Shown here piece by piece: positions 25,562-35,143 of a stretch of DNA of 64,000 nt; positions within the stretch are counted from its first letter, which is position 1, and every line of letters starts with the position of its first letter. This DNA comes from Thioclava pacifica DSM 10166 (GTDB lineage: Bacteria > Pseudomonadota > Alphaproteobacteria > Rhodobacterales > Rhodobacteraceae): positions 372,001 through 436,000 of the forward strand of contig NZ_AUND01000023.1 of assembly GCF_000714535.1 (NCBI RefSeq), read 5' to 3'. The position numbers were made by a program, and so were the translations under genes. Below the pieces are notes generated by a model that was not told the DNA's origin, made no database searches, and was given only the letters and a program-made list of their open reading frames with translations.

Positions 25562-26548
25562 ATGCCCGCACCGCGCCTGAGTGTTGTCGTGACGCGACGC
25601 CTGCCCGAGGTTGTCGAGACCCGGATGAAGGAATTGTTCGATGTCGAGCTCAACCACGACGACCGCAAACTGAGCCGCGACGAGCTCGTCGACGCGATGA
25701 AACGCGCGGATGTTCTGGTGCCTTGCGTGACCGACAAGATCGAGGCCTCGATGATCACGCAGGCGGGCGAGAAGCTGAAGCTGATCGCGAATTACGGCGC
25801 CGGTGTGGATCATATCGACGTGTCCTCGGCCCGTCAGCGCGGCGTTCTGGTGTCGAACACGCCCGGCGTGGTGACCGATGACACGGCCGACATGACGATC
25901 GCGCTGATGCTCGCGGTGACGCGGCGCATTCCCGAGGGGCTCGCGCATATGCAGGCGGGCGACTGGCAGGGCTGGGCGCCCACGGCCTTCATGGGGCATC
26001 GCATCGGCGGCAAGCGGCTGGGGATCCTCGGCATGGGCCGGATCGGGCAGGCGGTGGCGCGGCGCGCCAAGGCCTTCGGGATGCAGATCCACTATCACAA
26101 CCGCACCAAGGTTCACCCCGATATCGAGGCTGAACTGGAGGCGACCTATTGGGACAGCCTAGACCAGATGGTGAGCCGGATGGACGTGATCTCGGTGAAC
26201 TGCCCGCACACGCCCTCGACCTTCCATCTGCTCAATGCGCGGCGGCTGAAGATGCTCAAACCCGAGGCGGTGATCGTGAACACCTCGCGCGGCGAGGTGA
26301 TTGACGAGAACGCGCTGACGCGGGCGCTGCGCGCGGGCGAGCTGGCCGGGGCGGGGCTGGATGTGTTCGAGCATGGCTCGGAGGTCAATCCGCGCCTGCG
26401 CGAGCTGCCCAATGTCGTGCTGCTGCCGCATATGGGCTCGGCCACGGTCGAGGGGCGCATCGAGATGGGCGAAAAGGTTCTGGTCAATATCAAGACTTTC
26501 GCCGACGGGCACCGCCCGCCGGATCTGGTCGTGCCCTCGATGGTGTGA
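25562..26548 (+). CDS. D-isomer-specific 2-hydroxyacid dehydrogenase (glyoxylate/hydroxypyruvate reductase type)
   Basis: The 328-residue NAD(P)-dependent enzyme most resembles D-glycerate dehydrogenase/glyoxylate reductase. The substrate domain has ANYGAGVDHIDV. The nucleotide site is GKRLGILGMGRIGQAVARRA at about residue 145. Catalytic residues sit in NTSRGEVIDENAL (Arg), DVFEHGSEVNPRL (Glu) and LLPHMGSAT (His). GGAGAGG lies before the ATG. It ends at a strong hairpin shared with the convergent PRC-barrel gene. Glyoxylate links to the malyl-CoA lyase gene elsewhere in the window, but no operon joins them. Confidence 0.93.
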   Translation: MPAPRLSVVVTRRLPEVVETRMKELFDVELNHDDRKLSRDELVDAMKRADVLVPCVTDKIEASMITQAGEKLKLIANYGAGVDHIDVSSARQRGVLVSNTPGVVTDDTADMTIALMLAVTRRIPEGLAHMQAGDWQGWAPTAFMGHRIGGKRLGILGMGRIGQAVARRAKAFGMQIHYHNRTKVHPDIEAELEATYWDSLDQMVSRMDVISVNCPHTPSTFHLLNARRLKMLKPEAVIVNTSRGEVIDENALTRALRAGELAGAGLDVFEHGSEVNPRLRELPNVVLLPHMGSATVEGRIEMGEKVLVNIKTFADGHRPPDLVVPSMV

Positions 26549-26555
26549 AGGACAA

Positions 26556-26582
26556 AAGGCCCCGGGTGAACCCCGGGGCCTT
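26556..26582. terminator. Bidirectional rho-independent terminator
   Basis: AAGGCCCCGGG (26556-26566) pairs perfectly with CCCGGGGCCTT (26572-26582) around a 5-base loop. CGTCTT follows on the plus strand and TTGTCC on the minus strand. It lies between the convergent dehydrogenase and PRC-barrel genes. Confidence 0.85.
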
Positions 26583-26629
26583 CGTCTTGGAGGCGGGAAA
26601 GCCTCCGCTCTCCGTCACGCTTTCGCCGA

Positions 26630-27769
26630 TCAGCCTTCGTATTTCGGCATCGTCTTGAGCTGTTCCTCAGTCAGGCCGGTATGGACCGTGATCGAGTGGT
26701 TGTCTTGCAGCACGGTAAGCTGGTTGGTGTCGATCTCGACCGGCTTGGCGCCAATGCCGAGGAAACCACCCACATCGATCACCACGCCCTGGACCGAGCC
26801 GTCCGAACCGGTCACGAGCGCCGAGACATCGCCGACCTTGTCATTGTTCGGGCCATAGACGCCTTCGCCGCGCAGCACATCGGGATCGACCGAGGCGATA
26901 TCAACCTGCTGGCCGTCCTCGGCCGAGGCCTGACCGACCTGACCCACGGCCGCCGCGGTGCTGTCGACCGCGTCGTCGATCGCCGAGCCGGTCTTGGCCG
27001 CGGCTTCCTTGGTCGCGGCACCCGCTTTGTCAGCGGCCTCGTCGATCGCCTGACCGGCCTCATTGGCCGCCTGTTTGGTGCTTTGCGCGGCATCCTTGGC
27101 CATCGCCTTGGTCTTGTCGGCCGCATCCGAAGCTGCCTGCTTCGTCGCCTCGGCGGCATTATCCATCGCCTGTCCCGCAGCCGCCGCCGAGGCCTTGGCC
27201 GCATCGCCGGCCTTGTGCATCGCCGCTTCGGCGGAGTTGTTGACCTTCATGGCCTCGGTCTCGCTCACATCGGCCCAGCTGGTCTGCATGTCGCCCTCAT
27301 AGGCGGGCGCCTGATCGAGCATCGCCTTGTCGCCCTTCACGACGACGAAATAGGCGTTCTCGGTGTCGCCATCGGGGATCAGGCGCAACGAGCCCATCGA
27401 GATCGCGACGGTCTTCTCGCCAATGCCGAGGAAGCCACCCACATCGACGAGCACCGCATCGACATTGCCGTCCATGCCGATCACGACATCGCTGACTTCA
27501 CCGATATCTTCCCAGTTCTGATCGGCGGCCTTGACCGCCTTGCTCGGGTCCATCGCGGTTTCCGAGACATAGACGCGCTTGCCGATCATCCCCGAAGCGC
27601 TGATCGAGTGCGGGATCGCCTTGAAGAAAGTGTCATTGGCCGAGCCCTGCTCGACGGTGACCTGAGCCGAATCGGTCGGCGAGGTCACCTGAACATCGGT
27701 TTTCGTTTCAGCCGCCGCCGGCAGCGCCAGCATCAGACCAATGGCCGTCGTGGTGATGAGGTTTTTCAT
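26630..27769 (-). CDS. Secreted PRC-barrel / Ala-rich helix / PRC-barrel protein
   Basis: A 379-residue exported protein with a signal peptide (LITTTAIGLMLALPAAAE). Two PRC-barrel domains frame a long helical middle. The first (about residues 55-140) contains DGNVDAVLVDVGGFLGIGEK, the second (about 285-350) contains GSVQGVVIDVGGFLGIGAK. Residues about 175-270 are an Ala/Lys/Asp-rich repeat (AAEATKQAASDAADKTKAMA) like LEA or apolipoprotein-type amphipathic helices. PRC barrels are common in stress and surface proteins of alphaproteobacteria. I chose the ATG at 27769 with GGGAGA upstream. The function is not known. Confidence 0.85.
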   Translation of the reverse strand: MKNLITTTAIGLMLALPAAAETKTDVQVTSPTDSAQVTVEQGSANDTFFKAIPHSISASGMIGKRVYVSETAMDPSKAVKAADQNWEDIGEVSDVVIGMDGNVDAVLVDVGGFLGIGEKTVAISMGSLRLIPDGDTENAYFVVVKGDKAMLDQAPAYEGDMQTSWADVSETEAMKVNNSAEAAMHKAGDAAKASAAAAGQAMDNAAEATKQAASDAADKTKAMAKDAAQSTKQAANEAGQAIDEAADKAGAATKEAAAKTGSAIDDAVDSTAAAVGQVGQASAEDGQQVDIASVDPDVLRGEGVYGPNNDKVGDVSALVTGSDGSVQGVVIDVGGFLGIGAKPVEIDTNQLTVLQDNHSITVHTGLTEEQLKTMPKYEG

Positions 27770-28183
27770 TCTCGTCTCCCTTAGTGTTTGCGATTTCGGG
27801 CGGTTCATGTCGCTCAAGGCGTGCCGCCGTCAGATGGTGTTCAAACCCGTTGCGAGGCCGTGCAGTTCCTGTGTGCAGGCAGCAAATATTTTTCAATTTT
27901 CAGGGAACCGAAGCCGGATTTTCGTCATCGCGAGGCTGGGTTTGTCGCAGGACATATCCCGTGCCGGAAAGTGGCGGGAACCTGCCCAAACCGCAGGCGC
28001 GCCCCTCGCCACCTCCGGCGGATCGCCGCGCAATCGCGCGTCCCGAGACCCCGCAGGTTTCGGTCTGGCGCATCGCGCAGATGGCGCAATGTCGTTTTTG
28101 TCGCGCGAATGTCGCCCGGATCGGATTGCTCGGAGCCCTGAACGGGGCAATCTGTGCTCGGACATCCTCAAGGAGACAGCCCG
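27770..28183. other. 414-bp non-coding region between divergent genes
   Basis: No gene is supported. The segment at about 27885-27905 is AT-rich (AAATATTTTTCAATTTTCAG) and may hold promoter elements for the PRC-barrel gene or the oxidoreductase gene. Two GGGAACC boxes occur at about 27902 and 27978. AAGGAGACA right before 28184 is the ribosome binding site of the oxidoreductase. I see no riboswitch. Confidence 0.4.
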
Positions 28184-30685
28184 ATGAAAACCCATGTCAA
28201 AGCTCTGGTCGTCGGCGGCGGCGCGGTCGGTTGCGGCATCGCCTATCACCTGGCCAAGGCGGGCTGGGATACGCTGCTGGTGGAGCGCGATGAGCTGACC
28301 TCGGGCTCGACCTGGCACGCGGCCGGTCTGCTGCCCTTGTTCAACATGAGCTACGCGACGACCCATATCCACAAATACTCGGTCGATTTCTACAAGACGC
28401 TTGAGGCGGAAACCGGCCTGAACGCGGGCTTCTCGATCTGCGGCAACCTGCGCATGGCGCAGACCCAGGCGCGGATGGACGAATACAAGCTTTATTCCTC
28501 GGTCGCCGACACGGCGGAGGTCTATCACGAGTTCCTGACGCCTGCGCAGATGAAGGAGCGCTGGCCGCTTCTGAACACCGAAGACCTCGTGGGCGCGCTG
28601 TTCCACCCGCAGGATGGCTATATCAACCCCGCCGACGTGACCCAGGCGATGGCCAAGGGCGCGCGCCAGCACGGCTGCGAGATCGCGCGCAAGCTTCAGG
28701 TCAACGCCTATCGCTGGACCGGCTCGGAATGGGTCGTCACGCTCGAGAAGATGATCGAGAAGGGCGGCAACCTCGTGGGCTCGGGCGAAGAGATCGAGAT
28801 CCGCGCCGAGCATGTGGTGACTGCCACCGGCAACCACGCGCAGCGCACTGCGCGCCTGCTGGGCATCAAGATCCCTGCGATCCCGGTCGAGCACCAGTTC
28901 ATCGTGACCGAGCCTGATCCCGCGCTGGTCAAATGGCGCGCCGAAGGCAATCCCGAACACCCGGTTCTGCGCGACGCCGATGCGAAATGGTATGTCCGCG
29001 AAGAGCGCGGCGGCTGGATCCTCGGCCCTTACGAGCGCAACGCGCCCGCGCGGTTCTGCTATGACGTGCCCGAGAGCTTCCGCGCCGACCTGTTCCAGCT
29101 CGATCTGGAGCGGATCGAGGAAGAATACATGTCGATGATCCATCGTCTGCCGACCTCCGAGACCGTCGGCCTCAAGGACGATTTCAACGGCCCGATCTGC
29201 TACACGCCCGATGGCAACCCGCTCGTCGGCCCCGCGCCGGGGCTGCGCAACATGTGGCTGGCCGAGGGCTTCTCTTTCGGCATCACCGCCGCGGGCGGCA
29301 CCGGCTATTACCTCGCGCAGATGATGGTGAACGGCGAGGCCGAGATCGACATGGCGTCGCTCGATCCCAAGCGTTACGGCTCGTGGATGACGACCGAATA
29401 CGCGGCGCGCAAGAACGAGGAATGCTACGAGCACGTCTTCATCCTGCACCACCCCGATGAAGAGCGCGAAGCCTGCCGTCCGCTGCGCACCGCGCCGAAC
29501 TACGACCGCCAGATCGCCGAGGGCGCGCAGATGGGGCAGGTCAACGGCTGGGAACGCCCGAACTATTACGGGCCCAAGGATGCGCCGTCGAGCTTCGATC
29601 ATGACAGCCGCAGCTTCCGCCGGGGCGCCTGGTGGCAATATGCCGAGGCCGAGGCCCGCGCGATCCGCGAGACCGCCGGTCTGATCGACGCGACCGCCTT
29701 CGCCAAGCACCTCGTGCGCGGCTCCGGCGCGACCGCTTTCCTCGATCAGTTCACCTGCAACAAGCTGCCGAAAGTGGGCCGGATCAACCTGACCTACGCG
29801 CTGACCGAAGCGGGCACCACGCGCACCGAATACACCATCGTGCGTCTGGCCGAGGACGAGTATTACCTGATCTCGGCCGGGGCCTGGGCCGATTACGACG
29901 GGGATTTCCTGCGTAAGTCGATCGAGGATTTCCGCGCGGCGGGCGGCGACTATGTCGATTGCCATGACATCACCACGCAATGGGGTGTCTTCGCGCTGGC
30001 GGGGCCGAATGCCCGTGCCATCCTTCAGGAGGTGGTCAAGGACGCCTATCCGGAAACCGTGCTGTCGAACAAACGCTTCCCGTGGCTGTCGATGCGCAAT
30101 ATCGAGCTTGGCATGTGCCCGGTGCGCGCGGTGCGCGTGGCCTATACGGGCGAGCTTGGCTGGGAGTTGCATCACCCCGTCGAGATGTCGCGCTACCTCT
30201 GGGAACTGCTGGTCAAGGCGGGCGAGAAGCACGGGCTCAAGCTCGTGGGCGCGCGCGCCCAGAACTGGCTGCGTCAGGAAAAGAGCTACCGCGCCTTCGG
30301 CAACGAGCTCGGACGCGACGCCACCCCGCAGGAAGCCGGTCTCGACCGCTTCATCGACCTTGAGAAAGACTTTACCGGAAAGCAGGCGATGCTCGACACC
30401 GGCATTCGCTCGAAATGCGTGACGCTGCTGATCGACGGGCCCGAGGATGCGGACCCGTGGGGCAAGGAAGTGATCAAGCTTGATGGCGAGCGCGTCGGTC
30501 GTCTGACCTCCGGCGGCTGGTCGGTCGCCTTCGGCAAGCAGATCGGCATGGGCTATGTCCGCCCCGATCTGGCCGAGCCCGGCACGAAGCTGAGCGTGCG
30601 TATCCTCGGCGCGGATTACCCGGCCGAAGTGGCCGAGGACAGCCCGCACGATCCCACCAACGCACGCATCCGCGTCGACGGCTAA
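28184..30685 (+). CDS. FAD-dependent oxidoreductase fused to GcvT-like folate domain (dimethylglycine/sarcosine dehydrogenase type)
   Basis: The 833-residue protein joins a DAO-type FAD domain to an aminomethyltransferase (GcvT-like) domain. The dinucleotide motif is VVGGGAVGCGIAYHLAKAG. STWHAAGLLP holds the histidine that binds FAD covalently in dimethylglycine dehydrogenases. The second half (from about residue 430) has GcvT features such as RETAGLIDATAFAKHLVRG, LTYALTEAGTTRTEYTI and AYTGELGWELH. Such enzymes demethylate N-methyl amines and pass formaldehyde to tetrahydrofolate. The substrate is not fixed by sequence; dimethylglycine or sarcosine is likely. No other folate or glycine-cleavage gene is adjacent. 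AAGGAGAC precedes the ATG. Confidence 0.9.
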   Translation: MKTHVKALVVGGGAVGCGIAYHLAKAGWDTLLVERDELTSGSTWHAAGLLPLFNMSYATTHIHKYSVDFYKTLEAETGLNAGFSICGNLRMAQTQARMDEYKLYSSVADTAEVYHEFLTPAQMKERWPLLNTEDLVGALFHPQDGYINPADVTQAMAKGARQHGCEIARKLQVNAYRWTGSEWVVTLEKMIEKGGNLVGSGEEIEIRAEHVVTATGNHAQRTARLLGIKIPAIPVEHQFIVTEPDPALVKWRAEGNPEHPVLRDADAKWYVREERGGWILGPYERNAPARFCYDVPESFRADLFQLDLERIEEEYMSMIHRLPTSETVGLKDDFNGPICYTPDGNPLVGPAPGLRNMWLAEGFSFGITAAGGTGYYLAQMMVNGEAEIDMASLDPKRYGSWMTTEYAARKNEECYEHVFILHHPDEEREACRPLRTAPNYDRQIAEGAQMGQVNGWERPNYYGPKDAPSSFDHDSRSFRRGAWWQYAEAEARAIRETAGLIDATAFAKHLVRGSGATAFLDQFTCNKLPKVGRINLTYALTEAGTTRTEYTIVRLAEDEYYLISAGAWADYDGDFLRKSIEDFRAAGGDYVDCHDITTQWGVFALAGPNARAILQEVVKDAYPETVLSNKRFPWLSMRNIELGMCPVRAVRVAYTGELGWELHHPVEMSRYLWELLVKAGEKHGLKLVGARAQNWLRQEKSYRAFGNELGRDATPQEAGLDRFIDLEKDFTGKQAMLDTGIRSKCVTLLIDGPEDADPWGKEVIKLDGERVGRLTSGGWSVAFGKQIGMGYVRPDLAEPGTKLSVRILGADYPAEVAEDSPHDPTNARIRVDG

Positions 30686-30724
30686 GCGAGAGGGGGGGGG
30701 CGCTGCCCCCCGCGCCTCGCGGCG

Positions 30725-30799
30725 CTCCCCCCGGGATATTTCGTGCAGTTGGAAGATGAGCGTATCTGACCTTCAACGGCATCCACTATCCCGGGGGGG
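30725..30799. repeat. Intergenic palindromic repeat, full copy 3 (degenerate)
   Basis: The left arm (30725-30755) has CCGGGATATTT followed by GCAGTTGGAAG. The right arm is diverged (CTTCAACGGCATCCACTATCCCGGGG). The flanks are G/C runs (GGGGGGGG at 30692; CCCGCCCAGAGGGGGCGG at 30808-30825). It follows the FAD-oxidoreductase and precedes the TPR gene. Confidence 0.65.
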
Positions 30800-30961
30800 A
30801 ATGGCCGCCCGCCCAGAGGGGGCGGCGCCCCCTTTCTCGTGCCACCGCCAGTCACAACGCCGTGTCCTCACCGGCGGCTTCCCGCGCGGGAGCGCGCGCC
30901 GCATTGCCTTGCCGGGGGCGCCCCGTTACCCTCGCGCCGAACCGATCGAAAGGACCGTTTC

Positions 30962-32806
30962 GTGCCGAGTTTTCCGACCCCGCTGCGCCTTGCGCTGATT
31001 GCTTTCCTGATGGGCTCCACCGCTGCCCTGCCGCTTCATGCGCAAGACGCGCCGAAGGCGGACAGCCCCGAGGCTGCCGCCGATGCGGCCGATGCCGCTG
31101 CGGCGGCGCAGGCGGCGGGCGACACGTCCAATGATCCGAGCCCGCAGGAGGCTGGCGCCTATCTCGCCGCGCGCATCGCCTCGCAACAATTCGATTTCGC
31201 GGAAGCCGCGCATTATTACCGCAAGCTGATGGCGAGCGGCGATACCAGCGCGGCGACCGCCGAGGCGACTCTGGTCTCGGAAATCGCGATCGGCGATTTC
31301 GACAGCGCCGTGCCTCTGGCACAGCAGATGATCGAGGCCGAGACCGGGAGCCAGATTGCAGCGCTCGCGATCCTCGCGCAGCGGGCGCATGACAAGGATT
31401 GGGCCGGCGCGCTCAAGCTGCTCGACAGTGATGCCGATCCCGGCCCGCTGGTGGGGGGGCTTTCGCGGGCCTGGGCGCTGGTGGGCGAGGGCAAGATGTC
31501 AGATGCCGCTGCCGCCTTCGACAAGGTCGGTGAGGAGAAGGGCCTCGGCGCGTTCGCCGATTTCCACAAGGCGCTCGCACTGGCATTGGTTGGCGATTAC
31601 GAAGGCGCGGACAAGATCTTCACCGGCGAGCATGGCGGCACCATCACCTCGACCCGGCGCGGCGTGATCGCCCATGCCGAGATCCTCTCGCAGCTCGAGA
31701 AGAGCGACGCGGCGGCGAAACTGATCGAAGACAGTTTCGGTCCGGATCTCGATCCGCAGCTCGAGGCGATGCATGCCAAGCTGCTCAAGGGCGAAACATT
31801 GCCCTATGATATCGTGCGCAATGCCACCGATGGCGTGGCCGAGGTCTATTACTCGGTCGCCCAGGCGCTGGTGGGCGATGCGCCCGATACCTTCACCCTG
31901 ATGCATTCGCGTCTGGCCAATCTGGTCGCGCCGGGTCTCGACGATTCGAACCTTCTGACGGCCTCGCTTCTCGACCAGCAGAAGCAATATGACCTGGCGA
32001 TCTCCACCTATGCCGCGATCTCGCCCGAGAGCCCGATCTACCATGCTGCCGAGATCGGCCGCGCGGAATCGATGGTGCGCGCGGGCCGCAACGATGCGGC
32101 GATCGAGGTGCTGGAGAACCTGTCGCGGATCCGGCCCAACCTCGTCGGTGTCTGGACGGCACTGGGCGATACGCTGCGCCGCGAGAGCCGCTTCCCCGAG
32201 GCCGCCAAGGCTTATGACAAGGCGATTGAGCTTCTGGGCGAGCCCAAGCCCAACGACTGGTTTGTCTGGTATTCGCGTGCCATTGCGCAGGAGCGCTCGG
32301 GCGATTGGGCCGAGGCCGAAAAGGGCTTCCGCGAAGCGCTCAAGCTCTCGCCCGACCAGCCCTCGGTACTCAACTACCTCGGCTATTCTTACGTGGACAA
32401 GGGCGAGAACCTCGACGAGGCGCTCGCGATGATCCGAAAGGCGGCCGAGGAACGCCCCGATGCGGGCTTCATCATCGACAGTCTCGGCTGGGCGCTCTTC
32501 AAGCTGGGCCACTACCAGGAAGCCGCCGACGAGATGGAGCGCGCCGTCGAGCTCGAACCCCGTGATCCGCTGCTGAACGATCACCTGGGCGATGTGCTCT
32601 GGGCGGTCGGGCGCAAGCGCGAGGCCGAGTTCCAGTGGCGCCGCGCGCTCTCCTTCGCGACCGATGATGCCGAGACCACCGAAGAGCTCGATCCCGATCA
32701 GATCCGCCGCAAGATCGAAGTGGGTCTGGACCAGGTGCGCGAGGAAGAGGGGCTGCCGCCGCTCAAGGATCTGGGGCCGAGCAAGGGTGCCGATGCGAGC
32801 AACTAG
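30962..32806 (+). CDS. Periplasmic tetratricopeptide-repeat protein
   Basis: A 614-residue exported protein. The GTG at 30962 is preferred because AAAGGA lies 8 bases upstream and a signal peptide follows ([21 protein letters not shown]). The mature part is almost wholly TPR/alpha-helical repeats. The clearest are in the last third: [60 protein letters not shown] and [23 protein letters not shown] arrays bind partner proteins, often at the envelope. The stop overlaps ispE by 14 bases, so it is the upstream partner of isoprenoid synthesis. Confidence 0.85.
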   Translation: MPSFPTPLRLALIAFLMGSTAALPLHAQDAPKADSPEAAADAADAAAAAQAAGDTSNDPSPQEAGAYLAARIASQQFDFAEAAHYYRKLMASGDTSAATAEATLVSEIAIGDFDSAVPLAQQMIEAETGSQIAALAILAQRAHDKDWAGALKLLDSDADPGPLVGGLSRAWALVGEGKMSDAAAAFDKVGEEKGLGAFADFHKALALALVGDYEGADKIFTGEHGGTITSTRRGVIAHAEILSQLEKSDAAAKLIEDSFGPDLDPQLEAMHAKLLKGETLPYDIVRNATDGVAEVYYSVAQALVGDAPDTFTLMHSRLANLVAPGLDDSNLLTASLLDQQKQYDLAISTYAAISPESPIYHAAEIGRAESMVRAGRNDAAIEVLENLSRIRPNLVGVWTALGDTLRRESRFPEAAKAYDKAIELLGEPKPNDWFVWYSRAIAQERSGDWAEAEKGFREALKLSPDQPSVLNYLGYSYVDKGENLDEALAMIRKAAEERPDAGFIIDSLGWALFKLGHYQEAADEMERAVELEPRDPLLNDHLGDVLWAVGRKREAEFQWRRALSFATDDAETTEELDPDQIRRKIEVGLDQVREEEGLPPLKDLGPSKGADASN

Positions 32807-33776
32807 CGTCTTCGCGCCGGCGAAGATCAACCTCACGCTTCATGTCACCGGTCAGCGGGCGGATGGCTATCACCTGCTCGACAGCCTCGTCGTCTTCGCG
32901 CCGGTGGGGGACCGGCTGGTCATCCAGCCCGGTAATGCGCTGTCGCTGACCGTCGAGGGGCCGGAGGCCGCGGGCGTGCCTGCCGACATGTCGAACCTCG
33001 TTCTGAAGGCTGCAGCATTCTTGGCCGAGCGGGCGGAAGAGACACGTGGCGCGTCCTTTCTTCTCGACAAATGCCTGCCGCCCGCCTCGGGTATCGGTGG
33101 CGGCTCGTCCGACGCGGCGGCGGCGATCCGGGGGCTGATGGATTTCTGGGAGCTTTCGCCCGAGGCCGATCTTGCCCCCGCGCTCGTGGCGTGCGCGCAT
33201 GACCCGGCGCAACAACAGGCGCTTCTGGCAGAGATGCTGCCCCGTCTTGCGGGGCTCTCTGGCGGGCTGGCGACGCTGGGGGCGGATGTGCCGATGTGCA
33301 TGGTCCCGCAGCCGCTGCGAGTGGGTGGCATCGGTGAGGAGCTCACGCTTGCCCAGCTGCCGTCTTTGCCCGCACTTCTCGTGAACCCGCGTGTCGAGGT
33401 GCCGACACCCGCCGTTTTCAAGGCCCTCGCGCGCAAGGATAACCCGGCCATGCCGGCGACCCTTCCGACCTTCTCAGCTGCGTCCGACTGCATCGACTGG
33501 CTGGCCACGCAGCGCAACGATCTGCAAGCGCCGGCCATCGCCACCGCACCTGTGATCGCGGATGTCATCACCGCACTCGACGCCCTTCCCGGATGCCGGC
33601 TTGCCCGAATGTCGGGCTCGGGCGCCACCTGTTTTGCGCTCTTCGAGACGCAAGACGCCGCGCAAGCCGCCGAAGCGCGCCTCGCCGCAGAACATCCCGG
33701 CTGGTGGATCGCGTCCGGGAGCCTCGGCGATCAGACGCAAAAGGCGCAGCCCCAAAGCCGCGCCTGTTCATCTTGA
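32793..33776 (+). CDS. ispE: 4-diphosphocytidyl-2-C-methyl-D-erythritol kinase
   Basis: IspE phosphorylates CDP-ME in the MEP pathway of isoprenoid synthesis. The GHMP-kinase motifs are present: [21 protein letters not shown] at the start, the P-loop-like [16 protein letters not shown] at about residue 92 and the C-terminal [13 protein letters not shown]. The 327-residue length is about 40 longer than typical, with an [13 protein letters not shown] segment and a short Q-rich tail. The ATG at 32793 has AAGGG upstream and overlaps the TPR stop. The stop codon lies inside a repeat half-element, which may have extended the tail. Confidence 0.95.
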   Translation: MRATSVFAPAKINLTLHVTGQRADGYHLLDSLVVFAPVGDRLVIQPGNALSLTVEGPEAAGVPADMSNLVLKAAAFLAERAEETRGASFLLDKCLPPASGIGGGSSDAAAAIRGLMDFWELSPEADLAPALVACAHDPAQQQALLAEMLPRLAGLSGGLATLGADVPMCMVPQPLRVGGIGEELTLAQLPSLPALLVNPRVEVPTPAVFKALARKDNPAMPATLPTFSAASDCIDWLATQRNDLQAPAIATAPVIADVITALDALPGCRLARMSGSGATCFALFETQDAAQAAEARLAAEHPGWWIASGSLGDQTQKAQPQSRACSS

Positions 33777-33797
33777 TCCAAATATCTCACCGGGTGG
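33768..33797 (-). repeat. Half-copy of the intergenic repeat
   Basis: On the minus strand the sequence reads CCGGTGAGATATTTGGATCA and continues AGATGAA. It matches the GATATTT core of the full repeats and the tail of the half-copy at 51976. The ispE stop codon lies within it. Confidence 0.55.
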
Positions 33798-33868
33798 CGC
33801 CGATCGGTGCGCCCATCGGTTCGAGAACCAATCGGCGACGGGGGTGAAACGCCCCGTGCGATCGCCGC

Positions 33869-34870
33869 TCAGCGCAGCCGCGCCACCACGTAATCGGCCA
33901 GATCGTCGAGCATTTCGCGCAGGTCGCTCTCGGGCAGAACCGCCAGACGCGCGCGACCCCGATCGGCCCAGTCGAGCGCCGCCGCGCGGGTCTCGTCAAG
34001 CGCACCATTGGCCTGCATCAGATCCAGCGCATGTTCCAGATCGCCCTCGCGCTGGTCGCCCTTCTCGATCACACGGGTCCAGAAGGCGCGATCCTCGTCA
34101 CCGGCTTTCGAGATCGCCTTGATCACCGGCAGGGTCAGCTTGCGCTCGCGGAAATCGTCACCGACGTTCTTGCCCATCGTCTTCGCGTCGCTGAGATAAT
34201 CGAGCAGATCGTCGACCACCTGGAAGGCAATCCCGAGCGCCTCGCCGTAATCGCGCAGTGCCTCGACCTGATCCTCCGTCGCGCCTGCAAGCACCGCCCC
34301 CGCTTCGGTCGAGGCCGAGAACAGCGCCGCCGTCTTGCCGCGGATCACCGTGTAATAGGTCTCCTCGGAGGTCTTCATGTCCTCCGCGGCGCTCAGTTGC
34401 AGAACCTCACCCTCGGTGATCACCGCGCTCGCACTCGACAGGATCGAGAGAACCCGCAGATTGTTGGTATCGGTCATCAGCTGGAAGGACCGGGCGAAGA
34501 GGTAATCGCCCACCAGAACGCTCGACTTGTTGTCCCAGAGCAGGTTCGCGGTCGGGCGGCCCCGGCGCTGCTTGCTCTCGTCGACCACGTCGTCATGCAG
34601 CAGCGTCGCGGTGTGGATGAACTCGACCGCGGCGGCCAGATTGTGATGCAGCGTGCCCTCGTAGCCGCAGATCCGCGCCGCGGCCACAGTCAGCATCGGG
34701 CGCAGCTTCTTGCCACCCGCGCCCACCAGATGCGCGGTCACTTCGGGGATGCGCGGTGCGTGGCGCGAGGCCATCCGCTCAAGGATCAGCGCATCCACAG
34801 CCGCCATATCGCTCGCCAGCGCTTCGGCCAGCCTGTCATGCGGTTTCACCGCCTTGTCGTCGAGGCTCAT
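33869..34870 (-). CDS. ispB: Long-chain polyprenyl diphosphate synthase (ubiquinone side chain)
   Basis: The 333-residue trans-prenyltransferase makes the octa- or decaprenyl chain for ubiquinone. The two aspartate-rich motifs are present: LLHDDVVDESKQRRG at about residue 90 (FARM) and QVVDDLLDYLSD at about residue 215 (SARM). GGKKLRPMLTVAAARI at the front is typical. The small residues upstream of the first motif are compatible with a long product, and rhodobacteria mostly use ubiquinone-10. I chose the ATG at 34870 because AAGGGATG is 7 bases ahead; an alternative ATG is six bases further upstream. Confidence 0.95.
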   Translation of the reverse strand: MSLDDKAVKPHDRLAEALASDMAAVDALILERMASRHAPRIPEVTAHLVGAGGKKLRPMLTVAAARICGYEGTLHHNLAAAVEFIHTATLLHDDVVDESKQRRGRPTANLLWDNKSSVLVGDYLFARSFQLMTDTNNLRVLSILSSASAVITEGEVLQLSAAEDMKTSEETYYTVIRGKTAALFSASTEAGAVLAGATEDQVEALRDYGEALGIAFQVVDDLLDYLSDAKTMGKNVGDDFRERKLTLPVIKAISKAGDEDRAFWTRVIEKGDQREGDLEHALDLMQANGALDETRAAALDWADRGRARLAVLPESDLREMLDDLADYVVARLR

Positions 34871-34930
34871 TGTCATCCCTTCGCTCTGCCTCATCTCGAC
34901 AGCCCTCTCAAGGGGCCGTAAGTGAGGGAT

Positions 34931-35143
34931 ATGAAAGAGCTCCTGCGCAGCACCGACCCGGTGAAACTGGCCATGGCCACCGCCCTTCTCGAGGGCGAGG
35001 GTATAAGCACCTTTCAGCTCGACGTCCATACGAGCGTGCTCGAGGGCTCCTTGGGCATTCTGCCGCGCCGGCTGATGGTGCGCGACAGCGATTTGTTCAT
35101 GGCGCAGGCGGTTCTGCGCGACAACGAGATCCGGTCGGACTGA
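34931..35143 (+). CDS. DUF2007-family small protein
   Basis: A 70-residue protein starting MKELLRSTDPVKLAMATALL, with the DUF2007 pattern of a helix followed by beta strands (FQLDVHTSVLEG) and a C-terminal MVRDSDLFMAQAVLRDN. The domain is thought to act in signalling, but no role is proven. GTG 34922 is a longer alternative start. Its stop shares one base with the methyltransferase start, so they form a pair. Confidence 0.85.
   Translation: MKELLRSTDPVKLAMATALLEGEGISTFQLDVHTSVLEGSLGILPRRLMVRDSDLFMAQAVLRDNEIRSD

Noticed and set aside
27893-30649. Open frame of about 918 codons on the minus strand
   Set aside because: It is antisense to the FAD/GcvT fusion gene and has no recognisable domain or ribosome binding site.
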